A stretch of DNA of 64,000 bases from Isoalcanivorax indicus (GTDB lineage Bacteria > Pseudomonadota > Gammaproteobacteria > Pseudomonadales > Alcanivoracaceae), in NCBI RefSeq assembly GCF_003259185.1, contig NZ_QGMP01000003.1:1-64000 (forward strand), read 5' to 3'. The position numbers and the translations under genes are program-made. Shown piece by piece: positions 8,874 to 19,083 of the stretch; the first letter of the stretch is position 1; every line of letters starts with the position of its first letter. Under the pieces are notes generated by a model. It saw only the letters and a list, made by a program, of their open reading frames with translations. It had not been told where the DNA came from and searched no databases.

Positions 8874-10546
8874 GCGGTGGCCTCGCGCTGTTCGCGGCGC
8901 AACCGGCGCAGGGTGCCCAGGCATTCGAGTGTCACCAGCACGGCGGCAACCAGCACCACCAGATCCAGAATGACCAGGAACCAGTCACCGGCCAGGTACA
9001 GGTTGCGCAACTGGATCAGCAGGGCGGCCAGGGTCATCAACAGCAGGAACACCAGCGGGATCAGGGTGGGCGCAGACGGCCGCCCCAGGCGCACCAGCAT
9101 CACGGTGATCACCAGCAGGGTCAGGCCAGCCAGCAACTGGTTGGTAGTGCCGAACAGCGGCCAGATCAGCATGCCGCCAGCGCCATCGGCGCCCCCGGCG
9201 CCGAAGGCCAGCAGCAGGCAGCTGCCCACGGCCAGCAGGGTGGCGGGCAGTGGCTTGCTCATCCAGCGGATGCTGTAGATCTCGCTCCACTCCTGGAAGA
9301 TATAGCGTTGCAGGCGCAGGCCGGTATCCATGGTGGTGCCGGCGAACAGGGCGGCCATCACGGTCAGCAGCGTGGCGCCCACCGCGACATCCATGCCGGT
9401 ACCGGCATGCAGGATATTGGCGCCGCCGTTGACGAAGGCGTTAACCCCGCCCTGGCCATAGGCGTGATAGATCGCCTGCCAGTCAGCGAGCGACGCGAAC
9501 CCGGCGCAGGTCACGATGATGGCGGCCAGCGCCAGAGTGCCTTCGCCCACGGCGCCGAAGTAACCGACGAAGCGGGCGTCGGTTTCCTTGTCCAGCTGTT
9601 TGGATGTGGTGCCGGAAGCCACTAGGCCGTGGAACCCGGAAATGGCGCCACAGGCGATGGTGACGAACAGCAGCGGAATCAGCGAGGGCGTGCCGGCGGG
9701 CACGTCGGCATTGACCATCGGGGCCACCAGCGTCGGGTTGGCCACCAGCACGGCGCCGTACAGCAGGATCAGACCGATGAACAGTTGCAGGCCATTGATG
9801 TAGTCGCGCGGTTGCAGCAGCACCCAGACCGGCAGCAGCGAGGCAATGGCGGCATAGAAGAACAGGATCAGGATCCAGCTGGCGGCGGCGGACAGCCCGA
9901 AGGTGCTTTCCGGCAGGGATATGGGCACCTGGGGGCCGACATAGATCAGCGCATACAGCGCGACCACCCCGATCACCGAGACCAGCCCCAGGCCGATGAT
10001 GCGCCGGTAGATCAACTGGCCGATCACCAAGGCGACGGCGATGGCGCCCCAGACCGGCACTACCGCACCGGGGTTGTTGATCAGAAGGCGCGAGATGACC
10101 ACGGCGAAGACGGCGTTGACCATCAGCAGAACGAGGAAGATGACGATCATGAAGATCGAGCGGGCACGCTTGCCGACGACCTCGCCGGTGAGGGCGCCAA
10201 TGGAGCGCGCCCGGTTGCGCACGCTGGCCCAGATGGCGCCGAAATCATGTACACCGGCAAAGAAGATGGTGCCCAGGACCACCCACAGGAAGGCAGGCAG
10301 CCAGCCCCAGATCACGGCGATGGCCGGGCCGACAATCGGTGCCGCCCCCGCCACCGAGGTGAAATGGTGACCCCACAGTACAAAGCGGTTGGTAGGCACG
10401 AAATCCACGTCATCCCGCTGGGCGTGGGCGGGGGTGCGGTAGTCCGGGTCCAGCTGATAGATGCGCTCGGCGATGAACCGCGAGTACAGGAAGTAGCCCG
10501 CCGCCATACCGGCAAGGCCCAGCACCAGCAACACGATTGCGCTCAT
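8870..10546 (-). CDS. cstA: CstA-family carbon-starvation/pyruvate-peptide transporter
   Basis: A 558-aa inner-membrane transporter with about 15-16 hydrophobic segments. Family features are YRTPAHAQRDDVDFVPTNR, VLWGHHFTSVAGAAPIVGPA, FFAGVHDFGAIW and GTTNQLLAGLTL. CstA proteins take up pyruvate or peptides. This one is the shorter type; E. coli CstA is about 700 aa. ATG 10546 has AGGAG at 10551-10555 in proper spacing. An extended -10 (TGCTATAAC on the minus strand, around 10575-10583) lies upstream. It heads the cstA/cory-CC-star/ArsA operon placed between dapF and lysA. Confidence 0.93.
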   Translation of the reverse strand: MSAIVLLVLGLAGMAAGYFLYSRFIAERIYQLDPDYRTPAHAQRDDVDFVPTNRFVLWGHHFTSVAGAAPIVGPAIAVIWGWLPAFLWVVLGTIFFAGVHDFGAIWASVRNRARSIGALTGEVVGKRARSIFMIVIFLVLLMVNAVFAVVISRLLINNPGAVVPVWGAIAVALVIGQLIYRRIIGLGLVSVIGVVALYALIYVGPQVPISLPESTFGLSAAASWILILFFYAAIASLLPVWVLLQPRDYINGLQLFIGLILLYGAVLVANPTLVAPMVNADVPAGTPSLIPLLFVTIACGAISGFHGLVASGTTSKQLDKETDARFVGYFGAVGEGTLALAAIIVTCAGFASLADWQAIYHAYGQGGVNAFVNGGANILHAGTGMDVAVGATLLTVMAALFAGTTMDTGLRLQRYIFQEWSEIYSIRWMSKPLPATLLAVGSCLLLAFGAGGADGAGGMLIWPLFGTTNQLLAGLTLLVITVMLVRLGRPSAPTLIPLVFLLLMTLAALLIQLRNLYLAGDWFLVILDLVVLVAAVLVTLECLGTLRRLRREQREATA

Positions 10547-10646
10547 TGGGGCTCCTGGTCTTGTCGTCAGTATTGTTATAGCAGGACTCTGCGCCGGGGG
10601 CAGGGCCCGGTCCATTCGACCATGGTGTCAGACAGCGATCATGGCG

Positions 10647-10796
10647 TCAGAAGCCCGCGAGCATGGCGGAGGGCGCTGGCAGTGCCGCCCTGGCAGGCGT
10701 GGAGGTCGGGTTGTCGCCATCCCGAGCCTCGCTGTCGGCACAGCCTGCCAGGGCAAGCAGCAGGGCAAGCAGTGCAAGGTGTTGCCCGTAACGCAT
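10647..10796 (-). CDS. Small lipoprotein (49 aa)
   Basis: This short gene encodes MRYGQHLALLALLLALAGC and about 30 further residues ending PSAMLAGF. It has a short positive N terminus, a Leu/Ala-rich hydrophobic stretch and a lipobox (LAGC, Cys19), so it is a predicted lipoprotein. An excellent AAGGAG precedes the ATG by 7 nt. It lies 35 bp downstream of lysA on the same strand. The mature part is short, low-complexity and rich in Ala and Pro. No family is recognised. Confidence 0.65.
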   Translation of the reverse strand: MRYGQHLALLALLLALAGCADSEARDGDNPTSTPARAALPAPSAMLAGF

Positions 10797-10831
10797 GGCG
10801 TACTCCTTCTTGCATGCCCCGCGGGGCGTGC

Positions 10832-12072
<1,241 letters not shown>

Positions 12073-12073
<1 letters not shown>

Positions 12074-12240
12074 CAGTCGTCGTCCTGGTCTTCGGCGGTG
12101 TCTGTCGCTGCCGGCGGCGGCTGTACCGCCGGCTCCCTGGATTCGCCGGGAAAATAGAGGTCGCCGCGTTGGCCGCACGCTGCCAGGAACAAGGTGCTGG
12201 CCAGCAGGAGCAACGTGCAGGTACAGGTCAGGGTGCGCAT
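12073..12240 (-). CDS. lptM: LPS translocon maturation chaperone LptM
   Basis: A 55-aa lipoprotein with a hydrophobic signal ending FLAAC and, just after the lipid-modified Cys, the family signature GQRGDLYFPGE (usual form GQKGPLYLP). LptM (formerly YifL) helps LptD fold with correct disulfides at the Bam complex in the outer membrane. The C terminus is an acidic, proline-rich tail. It sits upstream of lysA, where this gene is normally found, and 23 bp from argH. Confidence 0.9.
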
Positions 12241-12263
12241 GGTCGATCTCCTTTGCCTGAGCT

Positions 12264-13661
12264 TCAGGACGGGGTGGCGGCGAGCGCCGTGCGCGCTCTG
12301 GCGACGGCCGCGCGGACCTGATCGGGTGCCGTGCCGCCCACATGATTGCGCGCACTGACCGAGCCTTCAAGGGTCAGCACCTCGAAGACATCCTCGTCGA
12401 TCTGGTCGCTGAACTGGCGCAGCTCGGACAGGCTCATGTCGCTGAGGTCCTTCTTCTGGGCCACGCCATGGCCTACCGCCTTGCCCACAATTTCATGCGC
12501 GTCGCGGAAAGCGATGCCTTTGCGAACCAGGTAGTCCGCCAGATCGGTGGCGGTAGCGAAGCCGCGCCGGGCGGCCTCGCGCATGGCCTCGCGGTTCGGT
12601 TCGATGGCCGGAATCATGTCGGCAAAGGCGCGCAGACAACCGAGCAGGGTGTCGACGGCGTCAAACAAGGGTTCCTTGTCTTCCTGGTTGTCCTTGTTAT
12701 AGGCCAGGGGCTGGCTCTTCATCAGGGTCAACAGGCAGATCAGATGGCCGTTGACGCGGCCGGTCTTGCCGCGCACGAGCTCCGGCACGTCAGGGTTCTT
12801 TTTCTGCGGCATGATCGAGCTGCCGGTGCAGAAGCGGTCCGGCAGGTCGATGAAGTTGAACTGGGCGCTGGTCCACAGCACCAGTTCCTCGCTCATGCGC
12901 GACAGGTGGGTCATGGCCAGCGCGGCCATGGCACAGAATTCGATGGCGAAGTCGCGGTCGCTGACGGCATCCAGCGAGTTGTAGCAGACTTCATCGAAGC
13001 CCAGCAGTGCGCAGGTGCGCTCGCGGTTGATCGGGTAGGTGGTGCCGGCCAGTGCGGCGCTGCCCAGGGGCATGCGGTTGGCGCGCTTGCGGCAGTCTGC
13101 CAGACGCTCGCGGTCGCGGCGCAGCATCTCGAACCAGGCCAGCAGGTGGTGGCCGAAGGTGACCGGCTGGGCGGTCTGCAGGTGGGTGAAGCCGGGCATG
13201 ATGGTGGCGGCCTCGCGTTCGGCCAGGCCCAGCAGACCCTGCATCAGCCGGCTGAACTCGCCGTCGATCAGGTCGATATGGTCACGCAGCCACAGGCGGA
13301 TATCCGTGGCCACCTGGTCGTTGCGGCTGCGGCCGGTATGCAGCTTCTTGCCGGTGATGCCGATCCGGTCGGTCAGGCGTGCCTCGATGTTCATGTGCAC
13401 GTCTTCCAGGGCTACGGACCACTGGAATTCGCCGCGCTCGATCTCGCCCTGGATCGCGGTCAGCCCTTCGATGATGGCGTCGCGTTCGCTATCGCTGAGC
13501 ACGCCGACTTCTGCCAGCATGGTGGCATGGGCGATGGAACCACGGATGTCCTGGGCGTACATGCGCTGGTCGAAGTTGACGCTGGCGGTGAACGCCTGCA
13601 CGAACTCATCGGTGGACTCGCTGAAGCGACCGCCCCAGAGAGTGTTTTGCTTGTCAGCCAT
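12264..13661 (-). CDS. argH: Argininosuccinate lyase
   Basis: A 465-aa enzyme that splits argininosuccinate to arginine and fumarate, the last step of arginine synthesis. It starts [13 protein letters not shown], has [12 protein letters not shown] and [13 protein letters not shown], and carries the fumarase/aspartase superfamily signature [12 protein letters not shown]. The length is normal. It is divergent from the algZ-like kinase gene, the same arrangement as in Pseudomonas, and is followed on its strand by lptM and lysA. Confidence 0.98.
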   Translation of the reverse strand: MADKQNTLWGGRFSESTDEFVQAFTASVNFDQRMYAQDIRGSIAHATMLAEVGVLSDSERDAIIEGLTAIQGEIERGEFQWSVALEDVHMNIEARLTDRIGITGKKLHTGRSRNDQVATDIRLWLRDHIDLIDGEFSRLMQGLLGLAEREAATIMPGFTHLQTAQPVTFGHHLLAWFEMLRRDRERLADCRKRANRMPLGSAALAGTTYPINRERTCALLGFDEVCYNSLDAVSDRDFAIEFCAMAALAMTHLSRMSEELVLWTSAQFNFIDLPDRFCTGSSIMPQKKNPDVPELVRGKTGRVNGHLICLLTLMKSQPLAYNKDNQEDKEPLFDAVDTLLGCLRAFADMIPAIEPNREAMREAARRGFATATDLADYLVRKGIAFRDAHEIVGKAVGHGVAQKKDLSDMSLSELRQFSDQIDEDVFEVLTLEGSVSARNHVGGTAPDQVRAAVARARTALAATPS

Positions 13662-13824
13662 GGACTTACCTCATGCCACATGAAACACGGTGCGTTGGCC
13701 CTGCGACCCCGGTGCCAGTGGGCGGCCCGGGTCGACCGTCTGGCCGGAAAGGCGCGCAGTATAGCACCTCCGTGTCGCCCGGCGTGCAGCCGTGCGGTAT
13801 AAGAATGGCCGGACAGGCGGAAGG

Positions 13825-14865
13825 ATGATGCCGGATATGCAAGCCCCGACACACGGCGCACTGGTGCCGGACCTTTGTGATGGCCGGGCGGTACTGGTGG
13901 TGGTCGTGGTGGCACAGTTGATGGCCATCGTGCTGACCCTGACGGCCAGCTACTACGAACCCTTCAGCTTCGAGCGGCTCGGCCTGACCTCCTTCTTCAT
14001 GCAATGGGTGGGGCTGACCTCGGCGGCGGTGCTGTGTGGTGTGCGGCGCTGGCTGAACCGGCTGCCCTCGGCCTGGGCCGCGATGGCGGTGGTGGCGCTG
14101 GTGGTGCTGATTACCCTGGTCTGCAGCACGGCCGCTGCGCTGTTGCCGGTGTGGGTGAATCCGGTGCAGGCGCCAGGCCTGTGGGATACCGATATCGCCG
14201 TTAATGTGGGGATTGCGGCTATCGTTGCCTCGGTGGTGATGCGTTATTTCTATGTCCAGGAGCAGTTGCGGCTCAAGGGGCAGGCGGCGCTGGAAGCCCG
14301 CATTCAGGCGTTGCAGTCACGTATTCGCCCGCATTTCCTGTTCAACAGCATGAATATCATCTCCAGCCTGATCGCTGTGAACCCGGATGCCGCAGAGCAG
14401 GCGGTCGAGGACCTGTCGCGCCTGTTCCGGGCCAGCCTGCGTGAAGGCCCGGCGCTGGTGCCGCTGAGCGAGGAACTGGACCTGTGCCGGCGCTACACGC
14501 GCATCGAGGAACTGCGTATTGGCGACCGGTTGCGGGTGCACTGGCAGCTGCCCCCGGACCCGGGCCGCTATACGATTCCCTTGCTGACCCTGCAGCCGTT
14601 ACTGGAAAATGCCATTTACCACGGTATACAGCCGCGTGCCGAAGGTGGCGATGTCCAGGTGCGCATTGGCGAAGATGGCGATATGCTGGAGGTCGCAGTC
14701 ATCAATCCATTGCCGGAGGTGCCTGCCTCGGGGGGCAAGGGTAACCATATGGCGCTGGACAATATCCGGCACAGGTTGGTGGCATTGTACGGTGACCGCG
14801 CCCGCGTTGAGGCTGCGGCTAATAATAACGAATACAGGGTGACCCTGCGTTACCCACTTGCCTGA
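13825..14865 (+). CDS. algZ: LytS/AlgZ-type sensor histidine kinase
   Basis: An inner-membrane kinase of about 346 aa with four to five hydrophobic segments in the first 145 residues, then the LytS-class phosphoacceptor region. There, RIRPHFLFNSMNIISSLI holds the conserved His and Asn. A degenerate ATPase domain follows, with PLLENAIYHGIQP. The start is unclear: ATGs at 13825, 13828 and 13837 all follow GGAAGG at 13819-13824. Position beside argH and 17 bp before a LytTR regulator matches AlgZ (FimS)/AlgR of Pseudomonas, which controls surface properties and virulence. Targets in this organism are unknown. Confidence 0.88.
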   Translation: MMPDMQAPTHGALVPDLCDGRAVLVVVVVAQLMAIVLTLTASYYEPFSFERLGLTSFFMQWVGLTSAAVLCGVRRWLNRLPSAWAAMAVVALVVLITLVCSTAAALLPVWVNPVQAPGLWDTDIAVNVGIAAIVASVVMRYFYVQEQLRLKGQAALEARIQALQSRIRPHFLFNSMNIISSLIAVNPDAAEQAVEDLSRLFRASLREGPALVPLSEELDLCRRYTRIEELRIGDRLRVHWQLPPDPGRYTIPLLTLQPLLENAIYHGIQPRAEGGDVQVRIGEDGDMLEVAVINPLPEVPASGGKGNHMALDNIRHRLVALYGDRARVEAAANNNEYRVTLRYPLA

Positions 14866-14882
14866 TCAGGGGGCTTTAAGCA

Positions 14883-15602
14883 ATGCGAGTACTCGTCTGC
14901 GATGACGAACCGCTGGCTCGGGAGCGGCTGGTTCGCCTGGTAAACACGCTGGATGGCATCGAGGTCGCCGGTGAAGCGGCCAATGGTCGCGATGCGGTGA
15001 TGACGGCAGAGCGCGTGCGCCCGGATGTCGTGCTCATGGACATTCGCATGCCCGACATGGACGGCATTGAAGCGGCCGCCTGCCTCGCGCAGGGGGAGCA
15101 ACCCCCCTCCCTTATCTTCTGCACGGCTTACGACGAACATGCGCTGGAGGCGTTTCGCGTCAAGGCGCTGGATTACCTGCTCAAGCCGGTCAGCCGGGAT
15201 GATCTGAGCGCGGCGCTGGAGCGTGTGCGTTCCCTGAAGGGGGCGGCGGAGACATCAGCCCCCGGGGGGCGGCGTCAGCATATTTCGGCACGCACCCATC
15301 GCGGGCTGGAACTGGTGCCGGTGGACGATATCCGTTATTTTCTCGCCGATCAGAAGTACATCACCGTGCGCCATGGCGACGGGGAAGTGCTGATTGATGA
15401 GACCCTCAAGGATCTGGAAACCGAATTCGGGGACCAGTTCGTGCGCGTGCACCGCAATGCCCTGGCGGCGTTGCGTTATATCGAGGGTATGGAGCAGGCC
15501 AGCAGCGGGCATCATCAGCTGCGGCTGCGCGGGCTGGATGAGCCGCTGGTGGTCAGTCGGCGGCATGTGGCCGGCTTGCGCAAACTGATGCAGCGGCTCT
15601 GA
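14883..15602 (+). CDS. algR: LytTR-family response regulator (AlgR-like)
   Basis: A 239-aa regulator. The receiver domain is at about 1-120 (VCDDEPLARERL, acceptor Asp in VVLMDIRMPDMDG, and the Lys in DYLLKPVS). The LytTR DNA-binding domain is at about 140-235, with GLELVPVDDIRYFLADQKY and VRVHRNALAALRYI. It forms a two-gene operon with the upstream kinase. In Pseudomonas, algR is followed by hemC and hemD; here it is followed by a TRL lipoprotein instead. The AlgR name is by synteny and domain order. Confidence 0.88.
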   Translation: MRVLVCDDEPLARERLVRLVNTLDGIEVAGEAANGRDAVMTAERVRPDVVLMDIRMPDMDGIEAAACLAQGEQPPSLIFCTAYDEHALEAFRVKALDYLLKPVSRDDLSAALERVRSLKGAAETSAPGGRRQHISARTHRGLELVPVDDIRYFLADQKYITVRHGDGEVLIDETLKDLETEFGDQFVRVHRNALAALRYIEGMEQASSGHHQLRLRGLDEPLVVSRRHVAGLRKLMQRL

Positions 15603-15639
15603 GCGGACTGCTGGATAACAACAACAAACGAGGTCAACA

Positions 15640-15951
15640 ATGAAACGATTTCTCCTGGCAGCCATCGCTGCCGCTTTCCTGTCTGGTTGTGCCACGGCCC
15701 ATATGCCGGTAACCGGTTTCATGTACGGCAACGTGAAGGGTCCGATGACGGCCACGGCTGCGCCCGAAGAAGCCACCCGCGTCGGGCGCGCATCGGTGCG
15801 TTCTATTCTGGGCATCATCGCCTCCGGCGATGCCAGCATTCACACGGCGGCCCGCAACGGCGGTATCCGTGAAATCCATTACGTGGATTACGAATCGCAA
15901 ACCTTCTTCGGTGTGCTGGCCGAATTTACAGTTGTGGTCTACGGCAACTGA
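15640..15951 (+). CDS. TRL-like lipoprotein
   Basis: A 103-aa predicted lipoprotein with signal MKRFLLAAIAAAFLSGC. The mature part fits the TRL-like family: TGFMYGNVKGPMTAT, then GRASVRSILGIIASGDASI, ARNGGIREIHYVDYES and FFGVLAEFTVVVYG. These small periplasmic or outer-membrane lipoproteins have no assigned function. It has its own ribosome site and lies 37 bp after algR on the same strand, so it may be co-transcribed. Confidence 0.8.
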   Translation: MKRFLLAAIAAAFLSGCATAHMPVTGFMYGNVKGPMTATAAPEEATRVGRASVRSILGIIASGDASIHTAARNGGIREIHYVDYESQTFFGVLAEFTVVVYGN

Positions 15952-16002
15952 TTTCCTGCCTGTTAGACTGGTGCGCACAGGGTGGCGCACCAGGAGAGGC
16001 AG

Positions 16003-16908
16003 GTGAAGGAACAATTCCGGTACTGGTTTGGGATACTGCGCGCAGCGCTGGATAACTGGGTCAAGAGCCACGCGTTTATTTACGCCGGGGCATTGGCATT
16101 CTTTACCCTGTTTTCCATCGCACCGGTGGTGATACTGGCCGTGCATGTGATTGGTCTGGTGCTCAGCACCGAGGCGGCCATGTCCCGTATCATGGGGCAA
16201 CTGGAGGAGGCCATTGGCCCCGAGGCCGCTGAAGCGGTGGAAATTGCCGTGGCGGGCACGCAGATTGACCAGAGCGGCCTGCTGCCCACACTGATCGGTG
16301 TCGGCGCGATGATTATTGGCGCCACCACCGTGTTTGCCCAGCTGCAGCGTTCGCTGAACAATATCTGGGATGTCGCCCCTCGCCCCTCGCGTAACACCAT
16401 CTTCCTGCTGCTGAAAAGTCGCGTACTGTCGTTAACCATTGTGCTGTCGATCGGCTTCATACTGCTCGTGTCGCTGCTGCTCAGCGTGGTGCTGCGCGCC
16501 GTCATGGTGTTTGCTTCCGACTGGTTGCCGATGCCCGGTTTCCTGATGGTCGGCGCCGAGGCGCTGGTATCGATCAGTGTCATCACCCTGCTGTTTGCGA
16601 CCATTTTCAGGGTGCTGCCGGATGTCGCGCTGACCTGGAAAGATGTCATGCTCGGCGCCCTGATTACGGCGCTGCTGTTTACCCTGGGGCGCTTCCTGAT
16701 TGCCATGTATCTGGCGCAGACGGCAACGGCGTCTACCTATGGTGCGGCAGGGTCGCTGGTGCTGCTGCTCCTGTGGGTGCATTACTCCTCGCTGATTCTG
16801 TTGTTCGGCGCGGCTTTCACCCGGGCCCATGCCGAAGCACGAGGGGTCGAGATCAGACCGCGCAATACGGCGGTCTGTGTGCGCAAGATGCTGGTAGAGG
16901 ACAAGTGA
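16003..16908 (+). CDS. YihY/BrkB-family inner-membrane protein
   Basis: A 301-aa protein with about six transmembrane segments and the family motifs AGALAFFTLFSIAPVVIL near the N terminus and GAAGSLVLLLLWVHYSSLIL near the C terminus. The family was once called ribonuclease BN, but that activity belongs to another protein, so the function is unknown. GTG 16003 is preferred because AGGAG at 15992-15996 is well spaced from it; a GTG at 15982 is the alternative. It is convergent with the next gene, with 7 bp between stops. Confidence 0.88.
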   Translation: MKEQFRYWFGILRAALDNWVKSHAFIYAGALAFFTLFSIAPVVILAVHVIGLVLSTEAAMSRIMGQLEEAIGPEAAEAVEIAVAGTQIDQSGLLPTLIGVGAMIIGATTVFAQLQRSLNNIWDVAPRPSRNTIFLLLKSRVLSLTIVLSIGFILLVSLLLSVVLRAVMVFASDWLPMPGFLMVGAEALVSISVITLLFATIFRVLPDVALTWKDVMLGALITALLFTLGRFLIAMYLAQTATASTYGAAGSLVLLLLWVHYSSLILLFGAAFTRAHAEARGVEIRPRNTAVCVRKMLVEDK

Positions 16909-16915
16909 CGGCCGG

Positions 16916-17614
16916 TTACTGCATGCTGAACAGGCGGCGAAGGTGCGGCATCTGCTCTTCGAGCTGGAATGCCACATCACGGGTCAGCATGTCCAGCAGG
17001 ATGATAGCGTTGGTGGCGGCCTCGGCGCCGTGCACGCCGCGCAGACGTGCCGCAAAGCTGCGGTTGATTTCACGCAGGTTGTCGTAGGTGTGCTCCATCA
17101 GGCTGAGGTCCAGCGAGAGTGAGGGATCCTGTTCCCGCTGCAGGTAGCGATGCAGCAGGAAAACGGACGCGGCGCGAAAAAAGGTTTCGGACTCATCGGC
17201 CAGCGGCAGATGGAAGATGCCCATGGGACGCAGAGGGAGGGTATGCGGACATGGGCTCAGCGAGCACACCAGCCCGAACAGTGAACCCAGGGCCCGCTGC
17301 AGAGAGGTTCGGGCGGTGTACCGGCGTGCCGGGGTGACCACATCCAGATGGATGTCGTCATAGGAGTCCCCCCATTCTGTCTGGCTGAATGCCCAGGCCA
17401 GGCGCAGGGCGACGGGACAATAGGGATGGTCCTCGATGCGCAGGGGGCAGTGTCGGCACTGATGATGATCAAGTCGCGCCCAGTCTGGTGGTTCGAAGCG
17501 GTGCGGCACCGCGAGATCCCGTGTCGCGGCGTCCATGTAGAGCGGAATGCGTGTCTCCCGGCCGGCGTTGTCGGTAATGAGATACTCGAAATCGGCTGGC
17601 GTATTCTGGCTCAC
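16916..17614 (-). CDS. Cys-containing protein of unknown function, kinase-linked
   Basis: A 232-aa soluble protein that I do not recognise. Notable features are a cysteine/histidine cluster, DHHQCRHCPLRIEDHPYCP at about residues 49-67, which could bind a metal or a cluster; a segment with DIHLDVVTPARRYTARTSLQ; and a helical C terminus with DMLTRDVAFQLEEQMPHL. Its ATG overlaps the stop of the PAS kinase by 4 bp, so the two are co-translated. Together with the upstream response regulator it forms a three-gene unit, and it may be an output or accessory protein of that signalling pathway. Confidence 0.6.
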   Translation of the reverse strand: MSQNTPADFEYLITDNAGRETRIPLYMDAATRDLAVPHRFEPPDWARLDHHQCRHCPLRIEDHPYCPVALRLAWAFSQTEWGDSYDDIHLDVVTPARRYTARTSLQRALGSLFGLVCSLSPCPHTLPLRPMGIFHLPLADESETFFRAASVFLLHRYLQREQDPSLSLDLSLMEHTYDNLREINRSFAARLRGVHGAEAATNAIILLDMLTRDVAFQLEEQMPHLRRLFSMQ

Positions 17615-19062
17615 TGGGCTGCTCCCGGTAACGCCTCCGACAGAGGCAGCTGTATCAGGAAGGCCGTGCCGACACCGGGCTTGCTGGCCACTGAAATACT
17701 GCCCTTGTGCCGCTTGATGATGTCCTGGCTTATGGCCAGGCCGAGTCCGGTGCCCTTGCCGACCCCCTTGGTGGTAAAGAAAGGCTCGAAGATACTGTCG
17801 AGCACCTCGGCAGGTATGCCGGGGCCATTGTCAGTGACCTTGATGGAGAAATGCTGGCGGTTGGCGCGTGTGGCAATAGTGATCTTTCCCTTGCCGTCGA
17901 GTGCCTGGGCGGCATTGACCACCAGATTGACAAACACCTGCGAGAGCTGCGGTTCCGAGCCGCAGATGCGCACCTCCCGATCATCGAACTGGCGCACGAC
18001 CTCTATGCCGTGGCGTGTTTCATGGCGCGCCAGATTCAGGGCGCTTTCTATGCAGTGGTGTATATCGATGGCAGAAAAGGCGTCCTGGCCCTCGTGGGAA
18101 AAACACTTCAGATCGCTGATGATTTTCTGGATGCGCTCTACGCCATCGTGGGTTTCCTGTGTCAGCTGGGGCGTGTCCTCCAGAAGGTAGGCCAGTTCCT
18201 TGCTGGACAGGGTGCTGTCATGTGCCTGCAGGGCCTCGCAAAGCGCCTGCTCGCCAGCCAGGTCCCGTGCGGTCTCCACCGCCCGGGTCAGCGACTGGAC
18301 GTTTTCCGTCAGGCGCCGCACGTTGCTGGCAACGAAAGCCAGTGGCGTGTTGATTTCATGGGCAATGCCAGCAGAAATCACGCCGAGCGAAGCCATTTTT
18401 TCCGAATGCAGCAGCATGTTCTCGACTTTGCTGATGGCCTCTTCTTTCTTGCGTACTTCACTGAGCAGTTGCGAGTTGAGCTTCTTGATCGCCGTGATAT
18501 CAGTGCCGAAATAGATATAGCCGCGCTCTTCCTCGGAAAGATACGAGAGCGGAAACACAAAGACATCCACCCAGTAAGGCTGGCCGCTGCGGGAACGATT
18601 GCACAACTCGCCATGCCAGACCTTGTCTTCAGACAGAGTGCGCTGCATGTCGTCGTCGCTGTCGCCGCCACGCACCCGGGTGATGCTCTGATGCTTGCCG
18701 ATCAGGTCGTGCAGCCGATGTTCGCTGAGCGCAAGAAACTTCTCGTTGGCATAGGTGATGTGCCCCTGTACATCGGTAGTGAATACGCAGTACTCGTCGA
18801 TGATCTTGGCCAATGGCCCGAGGGCTCTCTTGTTAATGCGAAATTCGTCGGCATTGGTCTCGATCAGCTTGAGCCGGTTGGCAAAGGGGTCGCTGGTCAG
18901 GGATGAAAACTCGGCCAGCCGTGCCTCCACGTTGAGCGAGGCGCGGTACGTCTTGTAGAGCACCAGGATGACCACCAGCATCACCACGATCGACATGGTG
19001 ATATAGAGGATGGAGAGGTTTTCGCCCTGGAAGGGGGAAGCCAATGCGCCGAGAATATCCAT
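17611..19062 (-). CDS. PAS-domain sensor histidine kinase
   Basis: A 483-aa kinase. One transmembrane segment is at about residues 17-41. A PAS domain at about 88-190 begins EYCVFTTDVQGHITYANEKF and ends YIYFGTDITAIK. A short coiled coil precedes the HisKA box, SEKMASLGVISAGIAHEIN. The ATPase domain has VNLVVNAAQAL, DNGPGIP and GTGLGLAIS. The first 45 residues hold no clear periplasmic sensor, so sensing is probably via the cytoplasmic PAS domain. It lies 21 bp after a single-domain regulator. Confidence 0.92.
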   Translation of the reverse strand: MDILGALASPFQGENLSILYITMSIVVMLVVILVLYKTYRASLNVEARLAEFSSLTSDPFANRLKLIETNADEFRINKRALGPLAKIIDEYCVFTTDVQGHITYANEKFLALSEHRLHDLIGKHQSITRVRGGDSDDDMQRTLSEDKVWHGELCNRSRSGQPYWVDVFVFPLSYLSEEERGYIYFGTDITAIKKLNSQLLSEVRKKEEAISKVENMLLHSEKMASLGVISAGIAHEINTPLAFVASNVRRLTENVQSLTRAVETARDLAGEQALCEALQAHDSTLSSKELAYLLEDTPQLTQETHDGVERIQKIISDLKCFSHEGQDAFSAIDIHHCIESALNLARHETRHGIEVVRQFDDREVRICGSEPQLSQVFVNLVVNAAQALDGKGKITIATRANRQHFSIKVTDNGPGIPAEVLDSIFEPFFTTKGVGKGTGLGLAISQDIIKRHKGSISVASKPGVGTAFLIQLPLSEALPGAAQ

Positions 19063-19083
19063 CAGTCTGTCTCGTTGGCTGCG

